Shown: piece after piece, positions 1 through 38,090 of the stretch
Layout of the letters: each line of letters begins with the position of its first letter
Numbering within the stretch: position 1 is the first letter of the stretch
Source: Branchinecta lynchi
Lineage: Eukaryota > Arthropoda > Branchiopoda > Anostraca > Branchinectidae
Direction: 5' to 3'
Length of the DNA: 64,000 nucleotides
Assembly: GCA_023053575.1 (NCBI GenBank)
Contig: JAKZAP010000021.1
Span: 8,370,212 to 8,434,211, forward strand
Translations under genes and position numbers: made by a program
Notes under the pieces: generated by a model
Seen by the model: only the letters and a program-made list of their open reading frames with translations
What the model was told of the DNA's origin: nothing
Databases searched by the model: none

Positions 1-116
1 ACTCATTGCAGACTTACATGTACGTTTGCAAGGTCGCTCTGGAAAGTGCGACTGATCGTGGATTCTTTTTTTATTATAAGGTTTGCTGCCAAGCTGAACA
101 TTTGTTGCAAACTTAG

Positions 117-430
117 AACAAGACCAAAGGTTTCGATGAGATCCCAAAAATTTAATATTTGATCCAGACAGTTTGGTCTTATCTTCGCCATATCCGTTCT
201 TCGCCAGCATCCTTGAACATTTTTACTATTTAAATTTGGAAACAGGTTAATTTAGCAAATAGCTAGTCATCTGAGACAACCAAGTTCAGATATACTATAA
301 GCCATATCTATTTTGATGATACTGTGTCTGCTTTACTTCTTCCAAATTGGTTTCGACCGAAGGAGATACGAAAGTGTATCTCCTTATACATTAATCAACT
401 TCAGGTACAAAATATTCCGGATTCCGGAAA
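117..430 (-). mobile_element. HINE-A fragment (terminal GGTCTTGTT side)
   Basis: This begins with AACAAGACCAAAGG followed by a GATCCCAAAA word, the same end as the copies at 3048-4058 and 6283-7391. It runs through the 'colinear' block (cttcgccag, atttttac, ggttaattta, catctgagac) and breaks off after the first CCGG-rich module near 430. It is a truncated copy, with the microsatellite end missing. The 116 bases before it hold nothing I recognise. Confidence 0.7.
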
Positions 431-849
431 AACTACATGACTGCGTGAAAGCGCGGAAGCTTTCAACCAGCAAACGGCCAACTCCGAAAACCCATTAATA
501 ATTTCCAAACACTTCGAATAAAACCTTCCACACAACTGCTTCTGTGGTTCATCCACATCCCGATCCCGTGAAATCCCCATCACGGGCTGGATAAAGTCCA
601 CGATCTTTAGGCCCCACCTTGTGGGCCCCCGACATTAGTGTTGCAGAATAAACCTTTATGCAGCGTCAGCTTTATGCAACAGTGCATAAATCTGACGCAT
701 CCATTTTATACATTGTTTGAATACATGTTTCCCAGCCAGCTTGGGCCCAAGGGGTGTTTATCTATGGAGTCGTAGACTTTAGAGTTCTGTTCGATTCTAC
801 TGATTTGTTTATCCTCTGATGTCGTTTGCGCGCTGGTCCGAGAGGAACA
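431..849. other. Unassigned non-coding stretch
   Basis: No open frame with family similarity and no shared repeat was recognised. A GC-rich palindrome (ggccccacc ttgtgggcccc) sits near 610-630. It may be NT5C2 intron sequence or an older repeat. Confidence 0.4.
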
Positions 850-2180
850 CTGGCAATCGGGTTTTAGTGAAGTTGATTTTAGTGGAACAAACCACTATTG
901 CGAGCGCTGTAGCAGCTTTCGTTTTCTGGTTTTCGGCTTTCACCGTATTTTGTGGAGCTCATAACTCGTGAACCAGTGCAAGTATCAAGTTCAGACTATG
1001 GGTATTGGGGTCTATTTCTGCCTTTAGGCCCCCCCCCCCCACCCAACCCGGTTCAGGGGCAAATCGGCCCAGATTGCCCAGTGATTAATGTTCATAATTT
1101 GACCAGAACTGGACATGGGACGATGAAATTCCTTGTACTTGTAGATCCTAGAGCTGGGAAATTGCTTTTGAAGTTCCACTTCTACCGCCCACCCCGTTCA
1201 TGGGCAACTGGGCCCAGTTTCCCAGGAGTAAAGTTCGTTACCCGTGAGAGGAATCAACAGGTATCAAGTTGAAACTTGATAGGTTTGTGAGGGTTGGGGA
1301 CTCATTTTACTTGTTGCGGGTCTCAAACCCCACCTGATTCAGGGGCAATTGGACCAGATTGCCCGTTTTTAATGTTTTTAACTTGACAATAACTGGAGAT
1401 AAGGCGATGAAATTCCTTTTTACTTTTGGATCATAGGTTGAAGATATATATATGGAGTTGACCTCCCCCCCCTCCATCCACCCTCCCCTTTCATCGGCAA
1501 GTGGACCCAAATTGCCCATGAAAAAAAGTTTTTGACCCGTGACTGGAATCAAACTGTAAGCTGGTATACTTGAGGGAAAAGAGGTTAAATACGCATTTTG
1601 ATGGGTCCCGACCCCCCCCCCCCCCCCCCCTCCTCTCCCGTTCATGGGCAGATGTGCCCAGATTTCCCATGAGTTAAGCTTGTCTATGACAGGTCTCAAG
1701 TCCTCTGGTACATTCGGAGAGATATATATATATGAATGAGGGTTAAACAACAACAAATAAGATGACGCGACTTACATCTTCAATGAACAGTTGGAAACTG
1801 GACTGTTTTGTCATAAGATCGATGATATGCCGTTCTTAATGAATTGTGACAAAAGGGGTATTAGAGTGCTACGATTTGGTTTATTGCACTTGTTATTGCC
1901 TTGCTAATGGAAAAGAGGTTTAAAGGTTGGACTGGCTGGCAGACCATAGTTGGACCTCGAGCTGTTCGTGTAAGATTTTCAACATTTATTTGGGTTTATA
2001 CTTGCGGTTTGTTTACGTTTAAAGCTTTTAAAGTGGGATGATTACAAATTAGGTTATTTCAATACTTGTTTGGTTATTGGTAATGTGAAATGTCTTGGTT
2101 CTAAAGCTGTTTATATATATAATATGTGATAAAATTTTACTTTCACACTCCACGTCCGAGCGCTTGCGCACTTGTTGGCG
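850..2180 (-). repeat. Large dispersed repeat, family C (inverted copy at 53690-54610)
   Basis: The block matches 53690-54610 in inverted order: the region with 'actattgcgagcgctgtagcagc', the tandem modules with 'ttgcccatga...' and 'tcaagtttgaacttgat', and the distal part 'ggactggctggcagaccat' to 'cacgtccgagcgc'. Modules of about 300 bp recur at about 1000, 1320 and 1610, two of them with long C runs (1028-1041, 1612-1631). The other copy carries a (GACGGACA)n microsatellite where this copy has none. Its grammar (modules plus GTCY microsatellite) resembles the HINE elements, but I did not identify its termini. Confidence 0.65.
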
Positions 2181-2878
2181 TATCATGACCATTCGTTAAC
2201 TCTGTTTTTAGATAGTTTTATTCACTCACTTGTTTCAGATCCTTTCCCGTAAAGTATATTAGTTAATTTGTTGTCTGTCCTGTTGTTGTTGCTCCGTAAC
2301 TGTCTTCAACGATCTCTTCTAGCTTTACGTTATTCGGAATAAAGTTGATTAATTGACCGTTGTCCCGGTTGTTTTAAAATTTCAAGTTCGCTATTTTTAA
2401 TTTATATAATGAACGTCTGCGAAGAGATAAAATAATTAAAAAGGGAGGTTGTTGGAGTTTGATCAGGTTTGATAAGGAATGGTTGCTAGGGATGCTTGGA
2501 GAAAAATCTTTTCTAGAAGCTACAAATCTGGGAAGGGTCATAATAAAATACACAAAATTTCGGCTTCAGGAAAATTGGTAATTTCATTGGTCAGTGTAAA
2601 ATCGTATCTATAAATATTCTTAATCCTGTATCTATAAACATATAAACATTATTATGTTTGGAAATAACGCCCAAAGATCACAGTCCGTAAGGTTTGTCCC
2701 GGGTTTACTTTCGTTTTGGGAATATTTATTTATTTATCTATTTTCCCCAAAAAACGGTAGCCTAAGATAGAAGCTTGTCGCTCTAAGTTAATTTTGTGAT
2801 TTTTTTTTTTTTTACCTTTTTGTTATTTACCATAGCGGTCGAGGCTTTGTAGTGCAAATAAACTTAATGATTGATTTA
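2181..2878. other. Unassigned non-coding stretch
   Basis: AT-rich DNA with no recognised repeat or coding similarity. It contains only poly-T (about 2800-2813) and scattered ttatttattt words. Confidence 0.4.
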
Positions 2879-4232
2879 TTAAAGGACCTGTCTTACCTAT
2901 AATAATAACGCAACTTAACTAAACTTAAACCCGGAGACCGAAATTTCTTACAGTAGGCTACACGCTGATTTTCTCACTTGCCATGATCTGCTACCTTCGA
3001 TACGTATCACGCTGTCAACTGTTGTCTGCGAGGAGTTTTTCCATCAGAACAAGACCAAAGGTTTCGATGGGATCCAACAAATTCAGTATTTGATCCAGAC
3101 AATTGGGTCTTGTCGTCGCCAGATCCAGTCTTCGCCAGACTCCTTGAATATTTTTAATATCAACATTCAGAAACAGATTAAGGACAAATAGCTAATCATC
3201 TGAGAAAGCCAGGTTCAGATATTGATTCAGCATGTGTGTTTACCCCTATAAATCATATCTATTTTGATGAAAACTTCCTGCCTTACTTCTGCCAATTTTC
3301 CGGTTTCGGCCGAATTGCGGAACTACTTGTCCGGCGAAAAAAGAAAGCTACAAATCAAATTCAGCGTATCTTCTTTCCCCATATTGAACATCTAATCAAC
3401 TTCAAATAAAAATTTAACCTATAACAAATTTTCCGGTCTAGCCGGATTCCGGGCGACCTATATCTCCGGAAAAAAATGGTTGTTATATACGGATTCAGCA
3501 TCTCTTCTGACCCCTAAATCGGATATCTAATCAGCTATAAATAAACTTTTACTTTTAACAAATTTTCCGGTTTTGACCGGATTCCGGACGAACTAATTGT
3601 CCGGTTATAAAATTATTTTCACATAAGTGTTCAGCATGTATTCTTACCCCTGAATCGAACACCTAATCAACATCAAATAAAACTTTTACTTTTAACGAAC
3701 TTTCTGTTTTTTGCCGGATCCCGGACGAACTACTTGTCCGGCGAGAAAATGGTTTTCATCATCGTGGTCGGCATGTTTTCTTACCCCATAATCGACTATC
3801 ACATTAGTTGCTTAAAAATATTTTGTTTGCCCCTTAATTTGAACCCTCTCCCCCACCCCTAAATGTAGGGCTACAGAGCCCATCTACGAACCTGACCTTA
3901 CAATCGACCCAAAGAATCCTCATACCAAGTTTCATCAAAATATCTCATTCCCTTCGAGAGTTATCGTGCTCACAGACGGACGGAAAGGCGGACAACTTTT
4001 GCGATGTCATAGGTACGTTGACGTTTACGTTTTTCAGTTACCTTTTGGGATCCCAAAAATCGGTTATGTAAATTGCTTCTCTGTGTGCTATAAGTCAGCG
4101 GGTCTCGGAAAAGGCTTAAAACATCCAAAACCGTCGGTTATTTGTGGAAAGCACAGACTAGTTAAGGTATTCAGATATTTTAAAATAATCTTAAGTTGAA
4201 GAGTAAAAGTGTGAGGCTGAGGGGTCCTTTAA
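2879..4232. mobile_element. TTAA-flanked MITE, split by a HINE-A insertion
   Basis: The left edge reads TTAA-AGGACCTGTC and the right edge GGGGTCCT-TTAA, so the ends are inverted and flanked by a TTAA duplication. Relatives lie at 15326-16722, 29956-30335 and 40517-42367. Once the nested element (3048-4058) is removed, the host halves join as in the other copies (ttttccatcag + aaaatcggttatgtaa). A TTAA duplication is typical of piggyBac, Kolobok and Sola2-type elements. The superfamily cannot be fixed without a transposase. Confidence 0.8.
3048..4058 (-). mobile_element. HINE-A: Helentron-like non-autonomous element
   Basis: It starts AACAAGACCAAAGG and ends at the palindrome TTTTGGGATCCCAAAA. 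Inside are four tandem modules of about 133 bp, each with CCGG...GCCGG and 'atcaactt..aataaaa' words (about 3300, 3432, 3568, 3703). These are followed by a 'caagtttcatcaaaatatc' block and a GACGGACGG microsatellite stretch. The site is the A-tract of the TTAA MITE (cag|aaaaa), with no clear duplication. Arrangement and site choice fit non-autonomous Helentrons (HINE/DINE type). No Rep-helicase is encoded. Confidence 0.65.
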
Positions 4233-4294
4233 GGACCGTTGTATAATTATACTGTAACCCAGTCCTGTATTCATTGTCGTCTTTCCCCTTCTAG

Positions 4295-31409
<27,115 letters not shown>

Positions 31410-31472
31410 AAGTTCGAGAAGTTGGGGTGGGGGTGACGCGGATGGAAGAGGCTATTGGTTGGCTGCGGTGAC

Positions 31473-31732
31473 GGTGTTGACTAAACTTTAGCCGATTATC
31501 TACGGGTCGTGACGTCACACGAAAAGTATGTTTTCCATTTACCAACGGATGTGATTGTCCCAAAAACGGTTTATATGTGTAAACGAATCTGGCGCCTCGC
31601 TGGCCTTGGCTCTTTATAAATAGACACGATGTATATTCTGCAACATTAATTTGATCAAATTTTCCTATTTCTTTCATGACGTCATGAAAACGTCAAGGGT
31701 CGTAGATAATCGACTAAACTTTAGTCAACACC
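31473..31732. mobile_element. TIR element GGTGTTGACTAAAC (copy 1), in likely NT5C2 3' UTR
   Basis: Long inverted ends: GGTGTTGACTAAACTTTAGC then CGATTATCTACGGGTCGTGA, and the reverse at 31699-31732. Flanking 8-mers GCGGTGAC and GCGGTAAG agree at six of eight positions. Second copy 33171-33430. Confidence 0.85.
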
Positions 31733-31846
31733 GCGGTAAGAAGCTTTTTGAATATGGGCGCTCATGCTAAGAGCGTACCAGTAGGAATGAATGACAGGAA
31801 AATCCGATGGAATTACGACATGAGAAACCGATCTGCCCGCTACCCT

Positions 31847-32140
31847 GGGCGTGTTCCATCCTACTTTTCGTAGTTACTACGTATGACGTCAACAATTCTG
31901 TTTCTTGTCGTCAAGGCTGGAACGATTTTTCTATTTTCCAGCAGGACCTAACGCCAGCGGCGAATCCGACCAATCACGTTACACAGATGCGTAGTTACTA
32001 CGCTTACTACGCTCCCGAGCATGGTAAGCAAATAGTAACTATTAGTTACTATTCCGACAAGGTTGGAACGGTCAGCGTAGTAACTTTTCGTGAGGATGGA
32101 ACGGAAATAGTAACTATTGTTAGAAGGGTGGAACACGCTC
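31847..32140. mobile_element. MITE-A, complete
   Basis: GGGCGTGTTCCATCCTAC to GGGTGGAACACGCTC. Flanks CCT and ACT (imperfect 3-bp duplication). Opposite internal orientation to 25036-25340. Confidence 0.85.
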
Positions 32141-32170
32141 ACTGTGTTTGCTACCTTTGCCCAACTTCAA

Positions 32171-32338
32171 ACGATGAAGGCGAGTGCAAACAAGCAAGAG
32201 ATTTGAAAACACAACACGTGTAGTTTGACGATTATTCGCCGAAAAAAACTTGAGACGATGAAGGCGAGTGCAAACAAGCAAGAGATTTGAAAACACAACA
32301 CGTGTAGTTTGACGATTATTTGCCGAAAAATCGGCAAA
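32171..32338 (+). repeat. Two-copy tandem repeat, 84-bp period
   Basis: acgatgaaggcgagtgcaaa ... gattattYgccgaaaaa occurs twice in succession with almost no difference. Confidence 0.85.
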
Positions 32339-32491
32339 ATGGCAGCAGAGCGATTGGTTCTACAATAAACCGATCGCGACTCATGGGGTTTACAGGGATT
32401 TCCTGCTATATCATAGCTTCGATGTTTCAGAAGTTTTCTTCTTCAGTTCCCTTTTCGGAAAATTTCAATTTGTTCTCTTACGAGTTTAAAG

Positions 32492-32640
32492 CACACCTCG
32501 CCAGTACTTACTGTAATATTCAGAAACTATCCGAATACTCTAAAACTAAGCTTTGCTTTAAAGAAACAACACGAGGACTCAAGCATTTTCCATTTCCCCA
32601 AGCTCGCTGCCCGCTCGCCTCTGTATATAATTTACATAAA
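32492..32640. mobile_element. Diverged TTAA-type MITE fragment
   Basis: tttaaagcacacctcgcc, tactctaaaactaagctttg and cacgaggactcaagcatttt follow the order of 40517-40640 with many changes. Confidence 0.45.
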
Positions 32641-33170
32641 AATATATTGCATTGTACTAGTACTGTGGGGGGGGGGGGGGGTCAGGAGGTTGTGGTACCG
32701 GATTTTCTAGGGGGCTGTGTCCGCAAGATACTTTCTCCAACCCAGTCAATTTCGCCTTAGCCCACACTTCCTCCACCCCCTACGTCCCAGAAACGTTTTG
32801 ACAGCCTATGTCGAAAAGTGCAATCTGAAGCCTAATTGATACAGTTCGTTACAACAGAGACGATATTTGTCAAAGGTTAGGTACGACTAGGCCACGGAAT
32901 AGGAATATCTTTCGAGTGTTTAAATAACACACGTATCAGAGCCTTACTGTTGCTGATGTTAAGGATAGATAATTTGACGAGTTGATTAAAATATTACTGT
33001 CATTGTCGATGACAGTAATGGTTCGTAGCAGCATGACCTACTTTGTTTTCAGTAATCATAGGACTAGAAAAAAAAATATTTATTGTATTTACGGCATGCT
33101 ACTGTATTTTCCCGAAGAAAGATCAAGACGAAGAACTCTTATGCCTTGCAAAAGTTGCGGTCATGCTGCT
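32641..33170. other. Unassigned intergenic stretch
   Basis: A G run at 32668-32681; otherwise nothing recognised. Confidence 0.4.
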
Positions 33171-33430
33171 GGTGTTGACTAAACTTTAGCGGATTGTTTA
33201 TGGGTCGTGGCGTCATACGAAAAGTCAATATTTTCTATTTAGTAACGGAACTGATTGTATCTAGAACGGGTTATAAGCGTAAACGCGTCCGACGCCTCAC
33301 TGACCGCTCGGCTCTATATATATAGATACAAATATATATTCTGCAACACTGATTTAATCGAATTTTCGTATTTTTTTTATGACGTCACGGGCCGTAGGTA
33401 ATGGTAATAAGCTAAGGTTTAGTTACGATC
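33171..33430. mobile_element. TIR element GGTGTTGACTAAAC (copy 2), TSD ATGCTGCT
   Basis: Starts GGTGTTGACTAAACTTTAGC. The right end has decayed (taaggtttagttacgatc). ATGCTGCT occurs at 33163-33170 and 33431-33438, an exact 8-bp duplication. Confidence 0.85.
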
Positions 33431-33473
33431 ATGCTGCTACCGACAATAGTTACGACACTGTGCAACGTCTCAC

Positions 33474-33868
33474 CAAGAACAAATAATTTGATAGAACCTC
33501 CGTCCCTATCTTTGTAATATGACCATGGTGAGTCGAACATTTCTCCTTACCCTGCCCGATGCAAACGAGCAATGGTTAGGAGCTTGGCGCCACATCCCAT
33601 TTCGTTACCTCTAGAAATAGCTGTATCGCTGTGAAGCCGCGTATATAGAGGAAACTTTCAAAGTCAAAGCCGATTGGTTCTCTGGGTGAGCGCGCTTCCT
33701 CACTTTTTGCTGATCGGTGAGCAACGGCGAAGATAGAAGTAGAGCAAGCGGGTACTAACATCGACTCAAAGCAAGGGCAAATACATCTAGCTCCGCTCAG
33801 TTTCGTCGGAGTATCCATAGTCGCTGCATGGGACCGAAGATGGAGGTTCTATCTGATTATTTGTCCCG
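33474..33868. mobile_element. TIR element CAAGAACAAATAATC (copy 2)
   Basis: CAAGAACAAATAATTTGATA to gttctatctgattatttgtc. The interior is inverted relative to 19036-19439. No target duplication is preserved. Confidence 0.8.
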
Positions 33869-34486
33869 CATATTTAGGCTATAGAGGCGAAAGCCTTTTT
33901 GGAATTTATAGAGGCGAAAGTCTTTTTGGTGCAATATATTATTATTATTTTCCGGTTATATTTAGAGCACAAGATGATAGGTTGTCGGTTAACCTGGATA
34001 GCTAGATCCTATGGAATATGGCCTTCAGCTGTGTTTTCTGAGTGCTTTTAGAAGAAGAAAGGATGCAATTTAAACATCTAGTGTGATAAATTCCTGGTTA
34101 GTAGTTGTAGTTTGAGTTTCTGTATTACCATGAAACCATCTGAATTCGGCAAGGTACCTCCTACCACCAACGACCCATGATGTGTCTTCATCGCGGCCTT
34201 CTCTTTCATCCTACTAGCGTGGTGTCATCCTGGTAGATGAGTTGACTCCTTCGAGACTATGGTGTAGACAAGGAAGGCCAACATCAGTGCGACTATAGGA
34301 GTTTTTCCGCGATCCCACAAAGAGTTTGTGGCTCGAAAAAAGCGTTTTTTGGTCGATTTAGTGGCCCGCATGTGTTTCCGCGAGTTGTTGTGACTCGGAT
34401 TTGAAAAACTCCAGTCGTAGTGATTTTCGATTTTGTGGCTCAAATTTGGTGGGAAATTCAAATTTACCAGCAAATGAATGTCTAAC
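33869..34486. other. Unassigned; short tandem and hairpin-like sequence
   Basis: ctatagaggcgaaagcctttttgg is present twice (33881-33930), followed by an ATT run. 34290-34400 has tttttccgcga / tttccgcgag words recurring at 34890 and 35235. Confidence 0.4.
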
Positions 34487-34802
34487 AATAAAATTCAATC
34501 AATCAATCAATTTTATTTAGAGCCCCAATAGCACTAGCTAACATGGGCCGGAAAAATAAACACTCACTACAATACAAGTAAGACGCAAACTAACAAGCAA
34601 TAAATAAGAAACGAACATAGATCACGAACAGTTAAAATGTTTAGTAAAATACGGAACGAATGAATTTAGGTATCTTTCGGAAGATTTCGTAGGTGGGGGA
34701 ACAATCTTGGGTTTTGGGTCGTCCTTATTTCGCGTAATTCGCCCCTTCGTCAAGCATATAGACATACAACACAGGTTCCTTCTTGCACAGAACTTTAGGG
34801 CG
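34487..34802 (-). mobile_element. LINE C-terminal fragment with (TTGA)n tail
   Basis: The minus frame ends KIVPPPTKSSERYLNSFVPY then FTKHFNCS and a stop at 34622-34624. It closely parallels IPPPIHSSERYLKSFVPYFI at 26945-27010. The tail is (ATTGATTG)n on the minus strand (34496-34512). Confidence 0.85.
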
Positions 34803-35260
34803 TAAGCCTGAAGTTCTATTTATTGAGATTTTGTCTTTATTTTATTTTATTTCAGACATAGAAATTACCGCCAAAGAATCGACCAAACGGCGTTTCCGCG
34901 AGTTTCAGCTTGTGGCTCGACTGTTCTTAACATAATCGTGTTTCCGTTTCACACAAATGTGCCGATTGGGGATTGAAGGAGGTTATTTTACCGGAGCATA
35001 GGGAGTAGAAAATAACGTGGAATGCAAATCATGTCATTGCCAAGCTCTGATAATATCGATTGTCCTTAGGGCAATGCACAGAAAAATCAGGATCATTCTA
35101 GTACGGAAAAATCAGGATCATTCTAGTACGAAATAATAAGGACGTTAGCCTGAATTTCTAATTATGGAGATTTTATCTGGGTTTTAGCTTTCAGACGTTT
35201 GAGGTTACTGCCAAAAACCAGACAAAAGGGCGTTTTTGCGAGGTTCAACTTACTCGACAA
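34800..35260. repeat. Repeat pair around a ttaccgccaaagaa word
   Basis: 34800-34905 and 35145-35260 share ctgaa.ttct, tatggagattttRtct, ttcagac.t, gaaattaccgcc and ggcgttt.cgcgag. A third relative is 46600-46680. aaaaatcaggatcattctagtacg is duplicated at 35085-35128. Confidence 0.55.
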
Positions 35261-35377
35261 CAATTTACTCGAAAAAGTAGCAATTTACTTGACAAAATAG
35301 TCAATTTTATTATTTCGACGTGAGTTTGCCGCTAAATCTGAATTTCTTGCCAAAATCGAGCCACAAAAAAAAATATT

Positions 35378-35744
35378 TGCGTTTTTGCTCTGAATTCTCC
35401 GTTCTTAATTCTCTCTTCTCGTCCCAGTTACGTTTTTGCTCTTCTCAGTTCTCTATTCTCGCTTTTGACAAAACGCTTTTGCTAACCGTCGAAACCTGTT
35501 TATACCTGTTGAACATCGGCTCTTCCTTAGCCAATCAGGAGAGAGAACAGAGAAGGATAATCGAGAATAGACCATCGCAGTAACTTCCGGTAACTTCTCC
35601 ATTCTTGCAGAATCGCGAAGCTGTTCCCGTTCTCGATTCTGACAAAAACGCAAAAAAGGAGAATTGGGTTTATAGTCATAAAACGCGGAAGAGGAGGATT
35701 GAGATGAGAATCGCGAGGAGAACTGAAGTAAAAACTATTGCTGG
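35378..35744. mobile_element. Palindromic element E (copy 1)
   Basis: The left arm gcgtttttgctctgaattct then ccgttcttaattctctcttc, and the right arm ggagaattgggtt...gagaatcgcgaggagaac, are inverted copies around agccaatcaggagagagaac. The second copy at 44601-45381 has clearer ends of the AGTTGCG type. Confidence 0.65.
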
Positions 35745-37596
35745 TCGCAGAAACACATGCGGGCCACACGAACGACCGTGTAAACACACATTTCGAGCCA
35801 CTTGACACCACAATTGAGCCACAAGCACATTGTGGAATCGCGGACAAAATACTACGGTGTACGTACCTAGGTGGCCGTACATTACACTTTTATCCATCAA
35901 TGATCGATTCAGTAGCTTCATTTTGTTGCGTTGTTTGCGACAAAACAGCGATAGAAACCCACCGATCCCTCATTGATTCATATCATGTGTAAGTCAATCA
36001 GCAAGGTTTGTTGTCGTAACGTTTCTGGCTGTTCGCTGGGCAGAGCAGTGATTATTCATCGGCAGAATGAGTTAGTCATCAAGAGTATTCCGGTGCTTTC
36101 GATCGGTTCTGTGATTAGTTAGGCGTATAATTTGAAGTTGATTTCTTATATGAATCAGGTAGAAATGAAGGAGAGAGGGATACATAGGCATACCCAGGTT
36201 ACACCCCGACAGTGGATAGAGAGGCCTTCATAATTTACTAGGCCGGTCAGGCCGGCGTACCTTAGAGATGGGTTTGGGGGGGGGGGGTCAACCCTTTAGT
36301 CGCTTGTTGAATAGCGAAGAGTAAGGAGAAACATGGAGGAAATGAAAGTAGGGGAAAGGATAGGAAAGTAGAATAATTGAGTTTAAGAAAAGCATTTTAC
36401 ATCTGCTGTTGATGTTGAAATATTGTCATCGGATTCGACGTGGGTAGCTTGTGGGGTAAGCCGGCTGAGAGGAGAAGGTTGCGTTCTGTATCGGTGAAAA
36501 CGAGCAGATCTCGATGAAAATATTATTTTAACCGAGGCCAGAAGGAAGCCCTTTAGCCCAGGGCCTTCATCGTAGCCTGTGAAATTAGCGTAGGGTTTGG
36601 ATGTTTTTCTTCTTTTTTGAAATGGGATTTTCATGAATAATGTAGGCTGTGTAGACTGGTAGCCTAACTGAAGAAATTGGTGAGCATGTTGAGTTTTGAA
36701 CGTTCCATTTTTTTTTTCATCTGGTAATGTACTGGTTTGTTATAGCTAAATAAAAGGTTGAAATACATAGTAGCAACAACAAGTGATACCTGACACCTAT
36801 ATTTGAGTCGCTAGTTGTTAACCTTTTTTTGCATCTACTATTTACCGTACCGTACCATAGCACTATAGATCTGATATGTTGTCGGCAGGGGCGTCGCTAG
36901 GGGGGGGGGGGGGGCCTTCGAAGAAAGAAAAAAGCTAAAGTAGGCGCTAACAGAGCGCCCAGTCAAAATAAATTAGCTAAACTGGGCGCCCGACCAACAA
37001 AATTTTGTTAAACGGGGCGCTCTCCCTCGAATCCCAGATGAGGGTCTTGGAGGGCGTCCTATAAGTCAATAAGGCTAGTTAAGGGCACCAAGAAAGATTC
37101 AGCTTGGACATCGGCGGTTCGGCGGCCTCGAGCGTTTGAGACTCGTACATTTCGAGCTTGCCAGATTGACATAAAGAGGCGGGATGTTTCTAGTCGTTTG
37201 GATAGTCACATTCTGTCCATTCGTCAGAATGAGAAGAATGACTGTCAGATTTCAGCTTTCAAGATCGATCAAAGGCAGTTATCAAATTCATGAATCTTCT
37301 TACTTGCAGCTCACAGTTTGAATACGGTCCGCGTTTAACAAAACCAAGTTTTACCAATATCGGCTTTAGTAAAAGTCAGGCTGGTATTGCTTGTGGAGCA
37401 CGTTTTCAAGATTTTTTTTGTTTCATGCCTTTGTATTTGAACAGACAAAAAATTTGGTGATAAGACTTTCTTCCAGAGCATGGTTTACAAATAAATTGGC
37501 TTTTTTTATCAAAGAGGGAAGATATAATGACGGGCCTGATGATGGGATCACGTCATTTGATGTCGTCTTTTTTTAACTGTAAATTTAAACAAGTGT
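35745..37596. other. Unassigned intergenic stretch
   Basis: G runs at 36272-36287 and 36900-36914, the latter just after ggcaggggcgtcgctag, an element-end-like signature. A minus frame, 36592-36383, after a tttcacag acceptor-like site, ends SPLSRLTPQATHVESDDNIS then TSTADVKCFS and a stop. It could be a terminal exon, but no family was recognised. gggcgccc palindromes lie at 36950-37020. Confidence 0.35.
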
Positions 37597-37694
37597 ACAC
37601 TGTAAACAATTTTTTTTGCAGTATTTGCTACTGGGATTAGATTTATCCGAATTAGTTAAGTTTAATCCTTACTCGAAGAAACTTTTTACAGTGT
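37597..37694. mobile_element. Tc1/mariner-like mini-element
   Basis: ACACTGTAAACAA to aaactttttACAGTGT with TA next to each end; interior gcagtatttgctactgggatta. Relatives at 39546-39797 and 48088-48394. Confidence 0.7.
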
Positions 37695-38090
37695 AGGATA
37701 TACTCTAATTTCAAGTATTTTCTGGATGTTCAGTTCTATTTTTCGGTCGTACTGAGGTCAAGTTGAATCACTGTCATGTACGAACTTCCAGCAAAATATG
37801 ACATACTGTTCGAGATTCGTCGTGAAAAGGAGAGACGGACATATCTATCACAAGTGGTCCTTACTTTCATTTTGGATGACGTTCTGGTCCTAAAGGATTC
37901 CATAAAATACCTGCGGCGCCTTTCGTAGTAGGCTATATTAACTGGAAGGGCGCTTCATTCATTCGGGTTCTAGATATACGTTTGGGCTTATCTGGTTAAA
38001 AAATATTCCAGAAGGGTTGATTGGAGACATTTGTTCATTTCTAAAATTGCTCGGTACTGAAATAAGGACAGATGCAAAATGGTATTTATA
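37695..38090. other. Unassigned intergenic stretch
   Basis: Nothing recognised. Confidence 0.4.

Noticed and set aside
952..1756. Open frames on both strands across the poly-C region
   Set aside because: Low-complexity proline/glycine translations of C/G runs in a dispersed repeat also found inverted at 53690-54610.
1..4294. Search for the missing N-terminal NT5C2 exons (DxDxT motif)
   Set aside because: No frame in this part resembles the motif I region; the exons are probably upstream of the window.
31807..32223. 138-residue open frame
   Set aside because: Most of it is MITE-A read through; the same frame type appears at other MITE-A copies by shared sequence.
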